Shown piece after piece: positions 1 through 6,035 of a stretch of 7,930 nucleotides of DNA. Origin of the DNA: CAYLSO01 sp964386525 (GTDB lineage: Bacteria; Eisenbacteria; RBG-16-71-46; DASYSL01); NCBI GenBank assembly GCA_964386525.1, contig CAYLSO010000291.1, forward strand, positions 1 through 7,930. The letters run 5' to 3'. The position numbers were made by a program, and so were the translations under genes. The notes under the pieces were generated by a model. That model saw nothing but the letters and a program-made list of their open reading frames with translations. It had not been told where the DNA came from and made no database searches. Within the stretch, counting starts at the first letter, position 1. Every line of letters begins with the position of its first letter.

Positions 1-1
1 G

Positions 2-826
2 GGACCGCCCACGCCGCAAGGCGGCACCTTCGGGATCCTCACCGACACGACGCCGACCGACGGCGCGCTCCTGACGGACGTCAGCTCGAAGATCTACGTC
101 TGGGAAAGCACCCTGGTCCCCGGCACCATCGCGCCGTACGAAGGGGCCAACGGCCTTGCGTGGCGGACCAACAGCAAGGGCTGGTTCGGCGCCGGCATCA
201 TGTCGATCCAGCCGCTGAACCTGTTCGACTTCCCCGACGGACATCTCAGGTTCATGATCAAGATCCCCGCGAACGTCACGTTCAAGATCGGGGTTATCGA
301 TTCCTGGGGCAATCAGTACTACGTCGAGTTTCCCGCGTACCAGACGAAGTACGGCTTGGTCCGCAACGGCGAATGGGGCCAGGCGTCGATCCCGGTCAGC
401 GACCTGCGGGGCACGGCCATCGACCTACGCATGTTGAGCTATGCGTTCGTCATCCTGGAGGAACACGGCACCGGCTGCGAGTTCGCCATCGACGACGTCT
501 ACTACGACGGGGGCGAGGTCACTGGAACAGACGATCCCGGCGTCGCTCCCAGGGCCGCCGCGCTGCTGGCGAGCGTGCCGAACCCGTTCAACGCCGGTAC
601 GGAGCTGCGCTTCGAGCTGCCCGCGGCCGGCCCCTACGAAATCGAGGTCTACGACGTCGCCGGGAGGCGAGTGACCAGCTTCCGCGGCATCGGCCGGACT
701 GGCGCGAATGCGGTACGCTGGGACGGCCGGGACGACCAGGGGCGCAAAGCCAGCCCGGGCGTATACTACTATCGGATGGTGTCGAGCGGGCGCGCCGCGA
801 GCCGGACAGTCGTGCTGTTGAAGTAG
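2..826 (+). CDS. Secreted protein, 3' part: galactose-binding-like domain plus C-terminal sorting domain (5' partial)
   Basis: The frame is open from the first bases of the window, so the true start lies upstream; 274 residues are visible, ending at TAG 824-826. Residues about 8-175 look like a carbohydrate-binding-type beta-sandwich. They have alternating hydrophobic strands, an FKIGVIDSWGNQ segment, a GEWGQASIPVSDL segment and a closing EFAIDDVYYDG strand, as in ExoP-type galactose-binding-like domains attached to glycoside hydrolases. Residues about 192-274 start with PNPFN and continue with EIEVYDVAGRRV, WDGRDDQG and SPGVYYYRM, ending VVLLK. This is the FlgD-like / type IX secretion C-terminal sorting domain of the FCB group, which directs export across the outer membrane and is often cleaved off. 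A catalytic domain would be expected in the missing N-terminal part, but none is visible. The sorting-domain call is firm, the sugar-binding call is moderate and the substrate is unknown. Confidence 0.85.
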   Translation, partial: GPPTPQGGTFGILTDTTPTDGALLTDVSSKIYVWESTLVPGTIAPYEGANGLAWRTNSKGWFGAGIMSIQPLNLFDFPDGHLRFMIKIPANVTFKIGVIDSWGNQYYVEFPAYQTKYGLVRNGEWGQASIPVSDLRGTAIDLRMLSYAFVILEEHGTGCEFAIDDVYYDGGEVTGTDDPGVAPRAAALLASVPNPFNAGTELRFELPAAGPYEIEVYDVAGRRVTSFRGIGRTGANAVRWDGRDDQGRKASPGVYYYRMVSSGRAASRTVVLLK

Positions 827-1191
827 CCCGCGTCTCCTCGCGCCGGCTCGGCCGTGCCCTGAGTGGCGGCCAAGCCGAGAAGATCGCGCGCCCGGGGGCG
901 GAAGATTCGGCGGGGTCCTTCCCGCACGTCGATTCAGCGTGAGTCGCAGTCTTTCGGACTCGACCGGTCTGGGACCAGCGAAACACCTACTCCGGCGCCC
1001 GGGCTGGGTGACGATTGGGTGACGCACCAGAGTCCTCTCCTTTCCTCTCCTGTCCGGATCAAGCGAAGGGCCCCCGCCGGTGCCAACCGACGGAGGCCTT
1101 TGCGATTCAACGTCTTCCCGGTCGCGGCGGTGGCTTGCAGTCTTTGGATTTCGAGACCGTCCAGTTCAACCGCTCCTGCAGGTCAGGCGAT
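827..1191. other. Noncoding gap with a dispersed repeat
   Basis: This 365-bp gap lies between two converging genes (one on + ending at 826, one on - ending at 1192). I see no convincing gene; the open frames crossing it have no ribosome binding site and no recognisable protein. It holds the repeat at 1006-1077, annotated separately. A 6-bp inverted pair (CTCGGC 847-852, GCCGAG 874-879) follows the stop of the + gene, but has no T-run and is too weak to call a terminator. Confidence 0.6.
1006..1077. repeat. Dispersed intergenic repeat, copy 1 (two 10-mer units)
   Basis: This 72-bp stretch recurs in the same orientation at 7849-7930. It has three blocks: an 18-bp head GGGTGACGATTGGGTGAC; a pyrimidine-rich tract of two near-identical 10-mers (TCCTCTCCTT at 1033-1042, TCCTCTCCTG at 1043-1052); and a 25-bp tail from TCCGGATC to GGGCCCCCGC. 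Head and tail are identical in the two copies. The other copy has three 10-mer units, so the copies differ by exactly one unit. No coding potential or transposase accompanies it. It could be a small dispersed noncoding element or a shared regulatory region; copy number outside this window is unknown. Confidence 0.8.
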
Positions 1192-1806
1192 CTAGCCGGT
1201 CACCACAGCGAGCGCCCGGAACGCGGCCAGCATGGTGTCGATGGCGAGGGCGACCTGGATGACGCTCAGCGTTTCCCCGAGCAGATGCAGGACAGGCAGC
1301 AAGCCCGGAGTGCGCAGGGTCCGGTCGTTGAAGAACATGACGAGGAAGTTGAGCGGCATGATCACGCCCAGCGAGATCGCAAGCGCCTGGTAGATGCCCG
1401 GATATTTCGAAGCGCTCATCACGAACATGAGGATTGCGGCGACTCCGGCCGCCGGAACGATCGTCGGCGTCGCCAGCGGCGAGATGGCCAGTTGCACGGG
1501 AGAGGCGGCTTCGCCCGGGGAATCCGGAGCGTCGCCTCTGGGGAAGGCCGTACCCAACGCGGACAGCAGCAGGATCAGGCCAGTGCTGAGTAGTAGCGCG
1601 GGCAGACTCAACTCATATTTCTCGACCAGGGTTCTGCCCACCAGCGCCACGAACAGGCAGACGGCACTCGTCAGCAGGGTAGCCCAGGCAGCAGCGCTCC
1701 GGCACAAGCCCGGCGGCCGCCCCCTTGTCAGTCTCGCGAACGGCCCAATGAGCTTGATCGGCCCCAACAACACGAAGCAAATCGTGAAGATGAATGCGGA
1801 CTGTTC
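1192..1806 (-). CDS. MarC-like integral membrane protein, start codon not found
   Basis: The frame ends at TAG (1192-1194) and encodes about 205 very hydrophobic residues, the usual length of MarC/UPF0056 proteins. These are inner-membrane proteins with about six helices and no settled transport function. Visible family-like features are a first helix running into LLGPIKLIGPFARLTRG (the position of NPIGxxPxF in MarC), a helix around LLTSAVCLFVALVGRTLV, SLPALLLSTGLILLLSAL, then PLATPTIVPAAGVAAILM where MarC has its second G/P-rich half-repeat, and two more helices to the end. A short acidic, Pro/Gly-rich loop separates the halves. No ATG, GTG or TTG with a ribosome binding site precedes the first helix. 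The frame runs upstream into the kinase fragment, read there in the wrong frame. The first in-frame alternative is GTG at 1773, inside helix 1 and without a Shine-Dalgarno. The 5' end was probably lost at a rearrangement junction near 1806-1835, so expression is doubtful. MarC assignment is moderate. Confidence 0.55.
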   Translation of the reverse strand, partial: EQSAFIFTICFVLLGPIKLIGPFARLTRGRPPGLCRSAAAWATLLTSAVCLFVALVGRTLVEKYELSLPALLLSTGLILLLSALGTAFPRGDAPDSPGEAASPVQLAISPLATPTIVPAAGVAAILMFVMSASKYPGIYQALAISLGVIMPLNFLVMFFNDRTLRTPGLLPVLHLLGETLSVIQVALAIDTMLAAFRALAVVTG

Positions 1807-2084
1807 CCTGGCGGTCGACCTCGCTTTCTCGTGAACTCTGCACCGTCCGCGGACCCGGAATCGTGCACCGACAGGATGTGGGGATGGGTGAGCTTGGCGA
1901 CGATCTCGATCTCTCGCGGGAAGCGGTCGGAGCCAACAGCCGCAGCGACCTTGCGGCACAGGAACTCGATCGCCACCTGGCCGTGATGCATGAGGTCCTC
2001 GGCGAGATGGACCTCCCCCATCCCGCCGACGCCCAGCGGGGCGAGAATCCTGTACGGTCCGAGGGCGCTGCCTGCGGCTGGCAT
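1728..2084 (-). pseudogene. Truncated Ser/Thr protein kinase N-terminus, catalytic Lys replaced by Glu
   Basis: ATG at 2082-2084 is preceded by a strong ribosome binding site (GGGAGGGAG, about 4-7 bases upstream). The first 84 residues are clearly the N-lobe of a bacterial PknB-type (Hanks) kinase. They contain LGPYRILAPLGVGGMGEVHLAED with an intact Gly-rich loop (G18, G20, G23), then VAIEFL, then DRFPREIEIVAKLTHPHILSVHDSG (the helix-C glutamate region and the strand after it). The invariant ATP-binding lysine of VAIK is Glu40 (codon GAG at 1965-1967; AAG would be one transition away). Homology stops at about 1833. The frame then runs 34 unrelated residues, overlapping the MarC-like frame, to a stop at 1728. 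HRD and DFG motifs and the whole C-lobe are absent, so this cannot be an active kinase. It is best read as a gene start cut off by recombination; translation from its good start signal would yield a ~118-residue stub. Confidence 0.8.
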
Positions 2085-2456
2085 TGGCTCCCTCCCGGCT
2101 CTCCTGGCTAGACGGCAGGTCCGCCACGAGAGCCGCCGAGGAGAGCACACCCCGGGAGGCAGGGTTCAAGAACTACGACGGGCTGTGGGGTTCATCAGTG
2201 CCGGGCTCGCAGCCAGATCCCTGGCCGAGGGCTGACACATCGTCCTCGTCCAGGGGACCTACAGAAACACCGCCGGGCAGCTGTAGAGCTGGAACCTCGC
2301 CGAGGCCATCAGCGCCTGGGTGAAGGCCATCGAACAGTGGTTCTCCCCTGTGCGCACGCGGCCGGCGATCTCGTGTCAAGGGCACCTTCCGGCTTGACCC
2401 CCCTGGAACAGACTTCTAGAGTTTCCCACGTCACCTTGGGTGAGGAGGGCGTAGCC
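2085..2456. other. Divergent intergenic region with a decayed reading frame
   Basis: This region separates the kinase stub (leftward) from the cyclophilin gene (rightward). On the + strand one frame reads as if once coding, from about 2190 to 2394, with mostly G/C third positions and segments such as VLVQGTYRNTAGQL and SWNLAEAISAWVKAIEQWF. It is broken by TGA at 2233-2235, TAG at 2284-2286 and TGA at 2395-2397. I do not recognise the protein, and no start or ribosome binding site fits. The right-hand end holds the candidate promoter of the cyclophilin gene, listed separately. Confidence 0.35.
2394..2422 (+). promoter_or_regulatory. Candidate sigma-70-type promoter for the cyclophilin gene
   Basis: TTGACC (2394-2399, five of six consensus bases) is followed after 17 bases by TAGAGT (2417-2422, four of six), 34 bases upstream of the cyclophilin ATG. 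Spacing and position suit a housekeeping promoter, and the site is locally AT-richer than its surroundings. It overlaps the last stop of the decayed frame. Sequence pattern only; primary sigma factors of FCB bacteria may prefer a different motif. Confidence 0.4.
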
Positions 2457-3590
2457 ATGATCCAGAGGATACTCATCCCCGTCGCGCTGCTCGGTCTTCT
2501 TTGCCCCCCCGCGTTCGCTGCCCAAATGGCTGGCTTCACGAGTTCCAAGGCCCCGGCCACTGGAAGTCAGGCCAACATCAGCGCGACCAAGGGGACAGAT
2601 GGCAATGACGTGGGCGTAATCGAGACCAACCTGGGCACCATTGTGGTGCGCTTCTACGATCAAGACGCGCCCAAGACTGTCTCCAACTTCAAGAAGCTGG
2701 CAAGCATAGGGTTCTACACCGGCATGACCTTCCACCGTATCGTGCCGAGCTTCGTCATCCAGGGCGGCGATCCTAACTCGAAGGACTCCGACCGCTCCAA
2801 CGACGGGCAGGGCGGGCCGGGCTACACGATCCCGGCAGAAATCAAACGCCTGCACAAGCGCGGGGGGGTGGCCATGGCGCGGCTGGGGGATCAGGTGAAC
2901 CCCCAGCGCGAGTCGAACGGCAGCCAGTTCTTCATCTGTCTCACCGACCTCCCCAGCCTGGACCAGGGTGGTTACACCGTGTTCGGCCAAGTGATCGAGG
3001 GCATGGACGTGGTGGACAAGATCGCCGCCGTCCAGCGCGACGCGCGCGATAATCCCATGGCTCCGGTCGTGATGACGAAGGTGACACTACGGGTGCCCAC
3101 CGTCGCAGACTCAGTGGCTACTTCAGGCCTCGGGGCCGCGCCTGCAGCGATGTGGAAGAAGGCGGGCCCGACGGGACAGTCTGCGGGGTCCAAGTCGGAG
3201 ACCCCGCCTGTAGGCTCGGTCCGCGGGGTGGTCACGTACTACCTCAACGCAGTCGTCGGAGACATGGCCGATGTCGGCGCGAACGTGTGGCTGGTCCGAG
3301 GATCTGTGACAATCGCCCCAGACAGCCTCTTACTGCTTCCGCAGCTCCTGCCCGACAAGTCCGAGACTGTAGCGCACGCCACAGTCGATGCTGCCGGCGC
3401 CTATGAATTCAGAGACATCGCGGTCGGAGAGTACACGCTGGTCTTCGTATCCCAGCACCGGACGATGTTGGACAAGCGCTCACCTTCGCCCGGAACCCCG
3501 TTGGGATACGTCCACACGCAAGTCGTCTACATCGAGCCCCGCAAGACGATCGCCAGCAGCTGCCGGTTCGGGCTGACCCCGGATGACTGA
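2457..3590 (+). CDS. Exported cyclophilin-type peptidyl-prolyl cis-trans isomerase with extra C-terminal domain
   Basis: This gene encodes 377 residues. ATG 2457-2459 is chosen because GAGGAGGG lies about 7 bases upstream and the protein then opens with a signal peptide (MIQRILIPVALLGLLCPPAFA, probable cut after A21). Upstream in-frame ATGs lack both. Residues about 52-212 are a cyclophilin domain, which catalyses cis-trans isomerisation of Xaa-Pro bonds, here presumably in the periplasm on exported proteins. Visible active-site signatures are FHRI (92-95, catalytic Arg94), FVIQGGDP (Gln102), NGSQFFI (154-160) and VFGQVIEG (175-182). The position of human CypA Trp121 is Ser167, which suggests poor cyclosporin binding. 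A low-complexity linker (about 213-252) leads to a C-terminal domain (253-373) with GVVTYYLNAVVGDMADVGANVWLV and AGAYEFRDIAVGEYTLVFVS, resembling a carboxypeptidase-regulatory-like / transthyretin-like beta fold. That extra domain is unusual for a cyclophilin and may anchor it or bind a partner. Single gene with its own promoter and a downstream hairpin. Confidence 0.9.
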   Translation: MIQRILIPVALLGLLCPPAFAAQMAGFTSSKAPATGSQANISATKGTDGNDVGVIETNLGTIVVRFYDQDAPKTVSNFKKLASIGFYTGMTFHRIVPSFVIQGGDPNSKDSDRSNDGQGGPGYTIPAEIKRLHKRGGVAMARLGDQVNPQRESNGSQFFICLTDLPSLDQGGYTVFGQVIEGMDVVDKIAAVQRDARDNPMAPVVMTKVTLRVPTVADSVATSGLGAAPAAMWKKAGPTGQSAGSKSETPPVGSVRGVVTYYLNAVVGDMADVGANVWLVRGSVTIAPDSLLLLPQLLPDKSETVAHATVDAAGAYEFRDIAVGEYTLVFVSQHRTMLDKRSPSPGTPLGYVHTQVVYIEPRKTIASSCRFGLTPDD

Positions 3591-3664
3591 ATCCCAACGG
3601 CACTGCGGGCGCGGTCCGAGTCTGACTTGGACGGTGGACGGACGGGAAGCCGCAAGCAGGAAAC

Positions 3665-3698
3665 GGGGAGAAGCGGCTCAGGAGTGCCGCTTCTTCCC
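3665..3698. terminator. Bidirectional hairpin between convergent genes
   Basis: Bases 3665-3677 and 3686-3698 form a 13-bp stem with one G-U pair around an 8-base loop (core GAAGCGGC / GCCGCTTC). It sits 75 bases after the cyclophilin stop and 110 bases after the stop of the leftward gene, so it could end transcription from both sides. There is no clean T-run, only a T/C-rich 3' arm, so efficiency is uncertain. A weaker 8-bp hairpin (3614-3621 with 3625-3632, one G-U) lies just after the cyclophilin stop. Confidence 0.6.
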
Positions 3699-3807
3699 GC
3701 CGGCCCGCAGGTTGTCTCAACTCTATCGAGGGCGTCGAGGCGGGAAGACCGGGGGCGCCGGAGCCGATCGCCCCGGCGCCCGCCGCACGGTCACCCACCC
3801 CACGGAC

Positions 3808-4545
3808 TTACCGATACAGCGCCTTGAGTTGCCCCCAGGTGTCGGGCAGCGTAGGCACGACGTCACAGCATGCCGCGTCCACGTACATGTTCGGGTTCCC
3901 GAGCAGGTAGCCGTCGCACAGGTCGACCAGCGCCCCGTCAGGCCAGTAGTTCCACGAAGTGCACGGATCGCAGCCGAACGACACGTAGAGGCTGGGCACC
4001 GAGCCGCAGGTTCCCACCTCGCGGAAGGTGATCAACAGAAACGCCTTCTGAGTGATGCAACAGGTGGCATCCAGGGGCATCACGAAGTCGTAGCCGCCAG
4101 GATTGCTGACCTCTATGTCAAAATCCACAGGTGCACAGAGGTAGTGCCCGCGCATCGGGACCGGGCACGACGGATTGCTGAGGTCCGCGGCCACGATCGC
4201 GACGCTCACGGGGATGCTGCAGGCCTCCGGGAAGTCGAGGATCATGTGCGCCGCAGTCGCGAGCACGGCGCCCTGTTCCGCGCACCCGCAAGTCGCAGGA
4301 TCGATCAGCGTGTAGTACTCGTCGTCGGGCGGGTAGAGGTAGTTCATCGTGAAATGCGGGTCGTTCACCCCCGGTTGGCAGACCGGGGTCGCTGCCGACG
4401 GCCGGATCTTCGTGACCTCGATCTTCTGAATAGGTCCCGAGGGCGTCTCCTCCACCGCCGCCGGCCGATCGGCGTAGCTGGAGGCCACGACAAAGGTGAG
4501 TGCGAAGAGGACGAGGATGGAAACAAGCGAGTAGCGATGTCGCAT
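3808..4545 (-). CDS. Exported Cys-rich protein of unknown function
   Basis: This gene encodes 245 residues. ATG 4543-4545 is chosen because AGGAGG lies 6 bases upstream and the protein then begins with a typical signal peptide (basic MRHR, hydrophobic core to about residue 22, probable cut after SYA at 25). A longer frame upstream to 4677 adds no plausible sequence. The mature part has 14 cysteines (C56, 86, 88, 109, 127, 137, 162, 163, 180, 192, 195, 210, 226, 227), including CGC, two CC pairs and CDPC. It is rich in aromatic residues and beta-type segments such as YDFVMPLDATCCITQKAFLLITFREV and SLYVSFGC. This fits a disulfide-stabilised extracytoplasmic beta domain. It ends DTWGQLKALYR with no sorting domain, lipobox or membrane anchor. 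I do not recognise the family and see no enzyme motif. It converges with the cyclophilin gene. Confidence 0.8.
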   Translation of the reverse strand: MRHRYSLVSILVLFALTFVVASSYADRPAAVEETPSGPIQKIEVTKIRPSAATPVCQPGVNDPHFTMNYLYPPDDEYYTLIDPATCGCAEQGAVLATAAHMILDFPEACSIPVSVAIVAADLSNPSCPVPMRGHYLCAPVDFDIEVSNPGGYDFVMPLDATCCITQKAFLLITFREVGTCGSVPSLYVSFGCDPCTSWNYWPDGALVDLCDGYLLGNPNMYVDAACCDVVPTLPDTWGQLKALYR

Positions 4546-4854
4546 GCCGAGCCTCCTATGAGCCTGGGATCTTCTTCGGGCGAGTGCCCGCTGGCACGTT
4601 GCGATCGTCGCGGGGACGAGGCTGGCCGAGCGGAGCCCATCGCTCGCAAGCGTAGATGGCGACCGCGGATGAAGCAACGCTATTCACACCCGCCGGCAGC
4701 GCTCTCCCGATGTTTGACGGCCCGCAACCCCTCTCTGCCAACGTGGATGGGACACCCACCCTCTCGTAGTGCTCTGACCTTTGTCGCGTGAGACTAAACC
4801 GTACGGGGGTCCCCGCAGGCTCCGCTCTTTGATGCTCTGCCCCGACTGTGATAA
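4546..4854. other. Noncoding gap upstream of the Cys-rich gene
   Basis: This 309-bp gap lies between the start of the Cys-rich gene and the end of the decayed transposase, both on the minus strand. No gene is visible. On the minus strand, TTGCTT (complement of 4672-4677), 17 bases, then TACGCT (complement of 4649-4654) is a weak promoter candidate about 100 bases upstream of the Cys-rich ATG. A short GC hairpin (CGGGG-GT-CCCCG, 4804-4815) lies about 40 bases beyond the transposase stop. Confidence 0.3.
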
Positions 4855-5814
4855 TCAAGCAGTCATTTGAACAGGTCCTTCCGTGACCTTGAGATCGCAA
4901 AGCCGCTCAGCTGGAGTGGCACCGGCAAGTGCCAAATGGGGGCGGCGTTCGTGGTACTCCCGTTCCCACTGCTTGAGCTTCCGGGCGAGATCGGCAGCGT
5001 TGGCAATCTTCGCCCGTCGGTAGAACTCCTCTTCGTCCGTGCGATGGCTCCGTTCGCCTTTGCCGTTGCTCTCAGGGCACCCGGGCGGGATGTGTCGGTG
5101 GGCGATGCCCAGGTCCAGGAGATGCCACATGAAGTCGGCTCCGAACTCCGCCCCGCTATCGGTCTGGATGCGCTGGATGGCGACCGGGAGGCGCCGGCGC
5201 ACCTCCTCTACGAAGTCGACGGCGTTCTTGATCGAGAGACGATCGTAGATCTTGAGCACGCGATACCGGGTCGCCTCATCAATGGCAGTGAACCGGTAAA
5301 AGCGACCAGGGTCGAACTTGAGATGCTTGACATCCACCTGGACAGACCGGCCGGGACGCTCGAACTCCCGACGACGCCGCGGCCCGGGCGGTAGCGCTTC
5401 AAGGAGACCCTGGGCATTCGGTGGCGCTTGAGGATCTTGAAGATCGTGTGGGGGGAAACGTAGGTCTGATGGTACCGTCGCGGATACAGGTAGATTCGCC
5501 GAGGTCCCTATGGCCGCTCGTGGCGAATCCGGAGAACCAACGCCACAATGGGTCCCGGGTCGCGTAGGGGTGGTGCTTGGGCCCAGGCGTGCCGTCCCGA
5601 AGCCCGGCGACGCCGGGCTCGCGATACCGTCGTAGCCAGATGTAGAACTGGCCGCGGGAGATGCCGAAGAATCGGCAGGTGCGGCTCGCGTTGCGCGCGA
5701 CCTGCTCAAAATGCTCGATCCGGCGTAACCGGAGTTTGGCCCTGCGGTCCCGATCGAGCTCTCTGATCGGCCGGCGTTTCCTTGCGGACCTCCCCCGTAC
5801 AGGTCGAACTCCAT
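4855..5814 (-). pseudogene. IS481-family transposase, frameshifted with a nonsense codon
   Basis: The 3' part (about 4855-5385) reads cleanly as an rve-type DDE catalytic core: SVQVDVKHL (first Asp, codon 5332-5334), IQTDSGAEF (second Asp, 5158-5160), NGKGERSHRTDEEEFY (Glu, 5053-5055). There are 34 residues between the second Asp and the Glu. YHERRPHLALAGATPAERL near the end is typical of IS481 transposases. The 5' part is broken. The helix-turn-helix (ASRTCRFFGISRGQFYIWLRRY and VAGLRDGTPGPKHHP, about 5552-5780) lies in a second frame. The linker (VALVLRIRHERP, then GPRRIYLYPRRYHQTYVSP and HRMPRVSLKRYRPG, about 5390-5546) lies in a third frame, with TAG at 5508-5510 where family members usually have Tyr. 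Shifts fall near 5383-5392 and 5546-5556, and another is likely near 5780-5800 if ATG 5814 was the start. It cannot make a full transposase. Confidence 0.88.
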
Positions 5815-5827
5815 CACGAACTGTTCA
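4855..5827 (-). mobile_element. Degenerate IS481-family insertion sequence, ends tentative
   Basis: The decayed transposase gene fills the element. A short inverted pair brackets it: TGAACAG at 4868-4874 and its complement CTGTTCA at 5821-5827, with loosely similar sequence on the inner side (a T/C-rich stretch then CGTGA). This could be the core of decayed terminal inverted repeats, with the left one overlapping the last codons. No target-site duplication is convincing, so the true ends may lie some tens of bases outside. The right side abuts the truncated paralogue at about 5875. Confidence 0.5.
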
Positions 5828-5874
5828 GGGGAAAGCCTACCACCTATAGCGCGCTGAACCCCGAGTGCGGCCAT

Positions 5875-5926
5875 CCCGCACAGACGAAGAAGAACGCTCC
5901 AGCCTTGTGCCTGAGGGCCTCCGAGA
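5875..5926 (-). pseudogene. Truncated 5' end of a second copy of the triple-repeat gene
   Basis: Read leftward, this stretch matches the start of the intact gene whose ATG is at 7375. The Shine-Dalgarno core CGGAGG is kept and the signal-peptide codons for FFFVCAG are kept. The ATG position reads AAG after a one-base length difference between CGGAGG and the Phe codons (23 versus 24 bases), so the start is lost. Similarity ends at about 5875, right after the CAG codons. From there to the IS481 relic the sequence is unrelated and the frame hits TAG at 5844-5846. It is the stump of a tandem paralogue whose body is gone. Confidence 0.75.
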
Positions 5927-6035
5927 GGTGAGCGCCGCTGGCAGGAGCGGCGGTTGTCGCTGATCCTGGGGCCTGCCCCCTGGAACCCGTGGCCGAACGT
6001 TCTGGCCGCGTAGTCCTGGTCTTCCTCGCTCGCGT
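5927..6035 (-). repeat. Leader element, copy A (upstream of the broken paralogue)
   Basis: This 109-bp segment aligns without gaps to 7391-7499 (86 of 109 identical by my hand count). It starts exactly at the last base of the stop codon of the intact triple-repeat gene and runs up to the remnant Shine-Dalgarno. It can form a 7-bp stem (5933-5939 with 5946-5952) around a 6-base loop, placed as in copy B. It is probably the 5' untranslated region or promoter of the lost paralogue. Confidence 0.75.

Noticed and set aside
160..942. 260-residue + strand frame within the first gene
   Set aside because: Arg/Gly-rich shadow in another frame of the sorting-domain protein; no start signal and no domain.
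1192..2169. A single 325-residue minus-strand protein including the MarC-like part
   Set aside because: Its first ~115 residues are the kinase fragment read in the wrong frame (Arg/Gly/Pro-rich), so this start is not credible.
3583..4791. 402-residue + strand frame opposite the Cys-rich gene
   Set aside because: Arg/His-rich shadow with no domain; it would overlap the hairpin and run fully antisense to a gene with ribosome binding site and signal peptide.
4867..5394. 175-residue + strand frame opposite the transposase core
   Set aside because: Antisense shadow of a well-conserved DDE domain; no independent evidence.
4855..5814. Programmed ribosomal frameshifting in the transposase
   Set aside because: The shifts lack A-rich slippery runs, more than one is needed, and there is an in-frame nonsense codon; decay explains it better.
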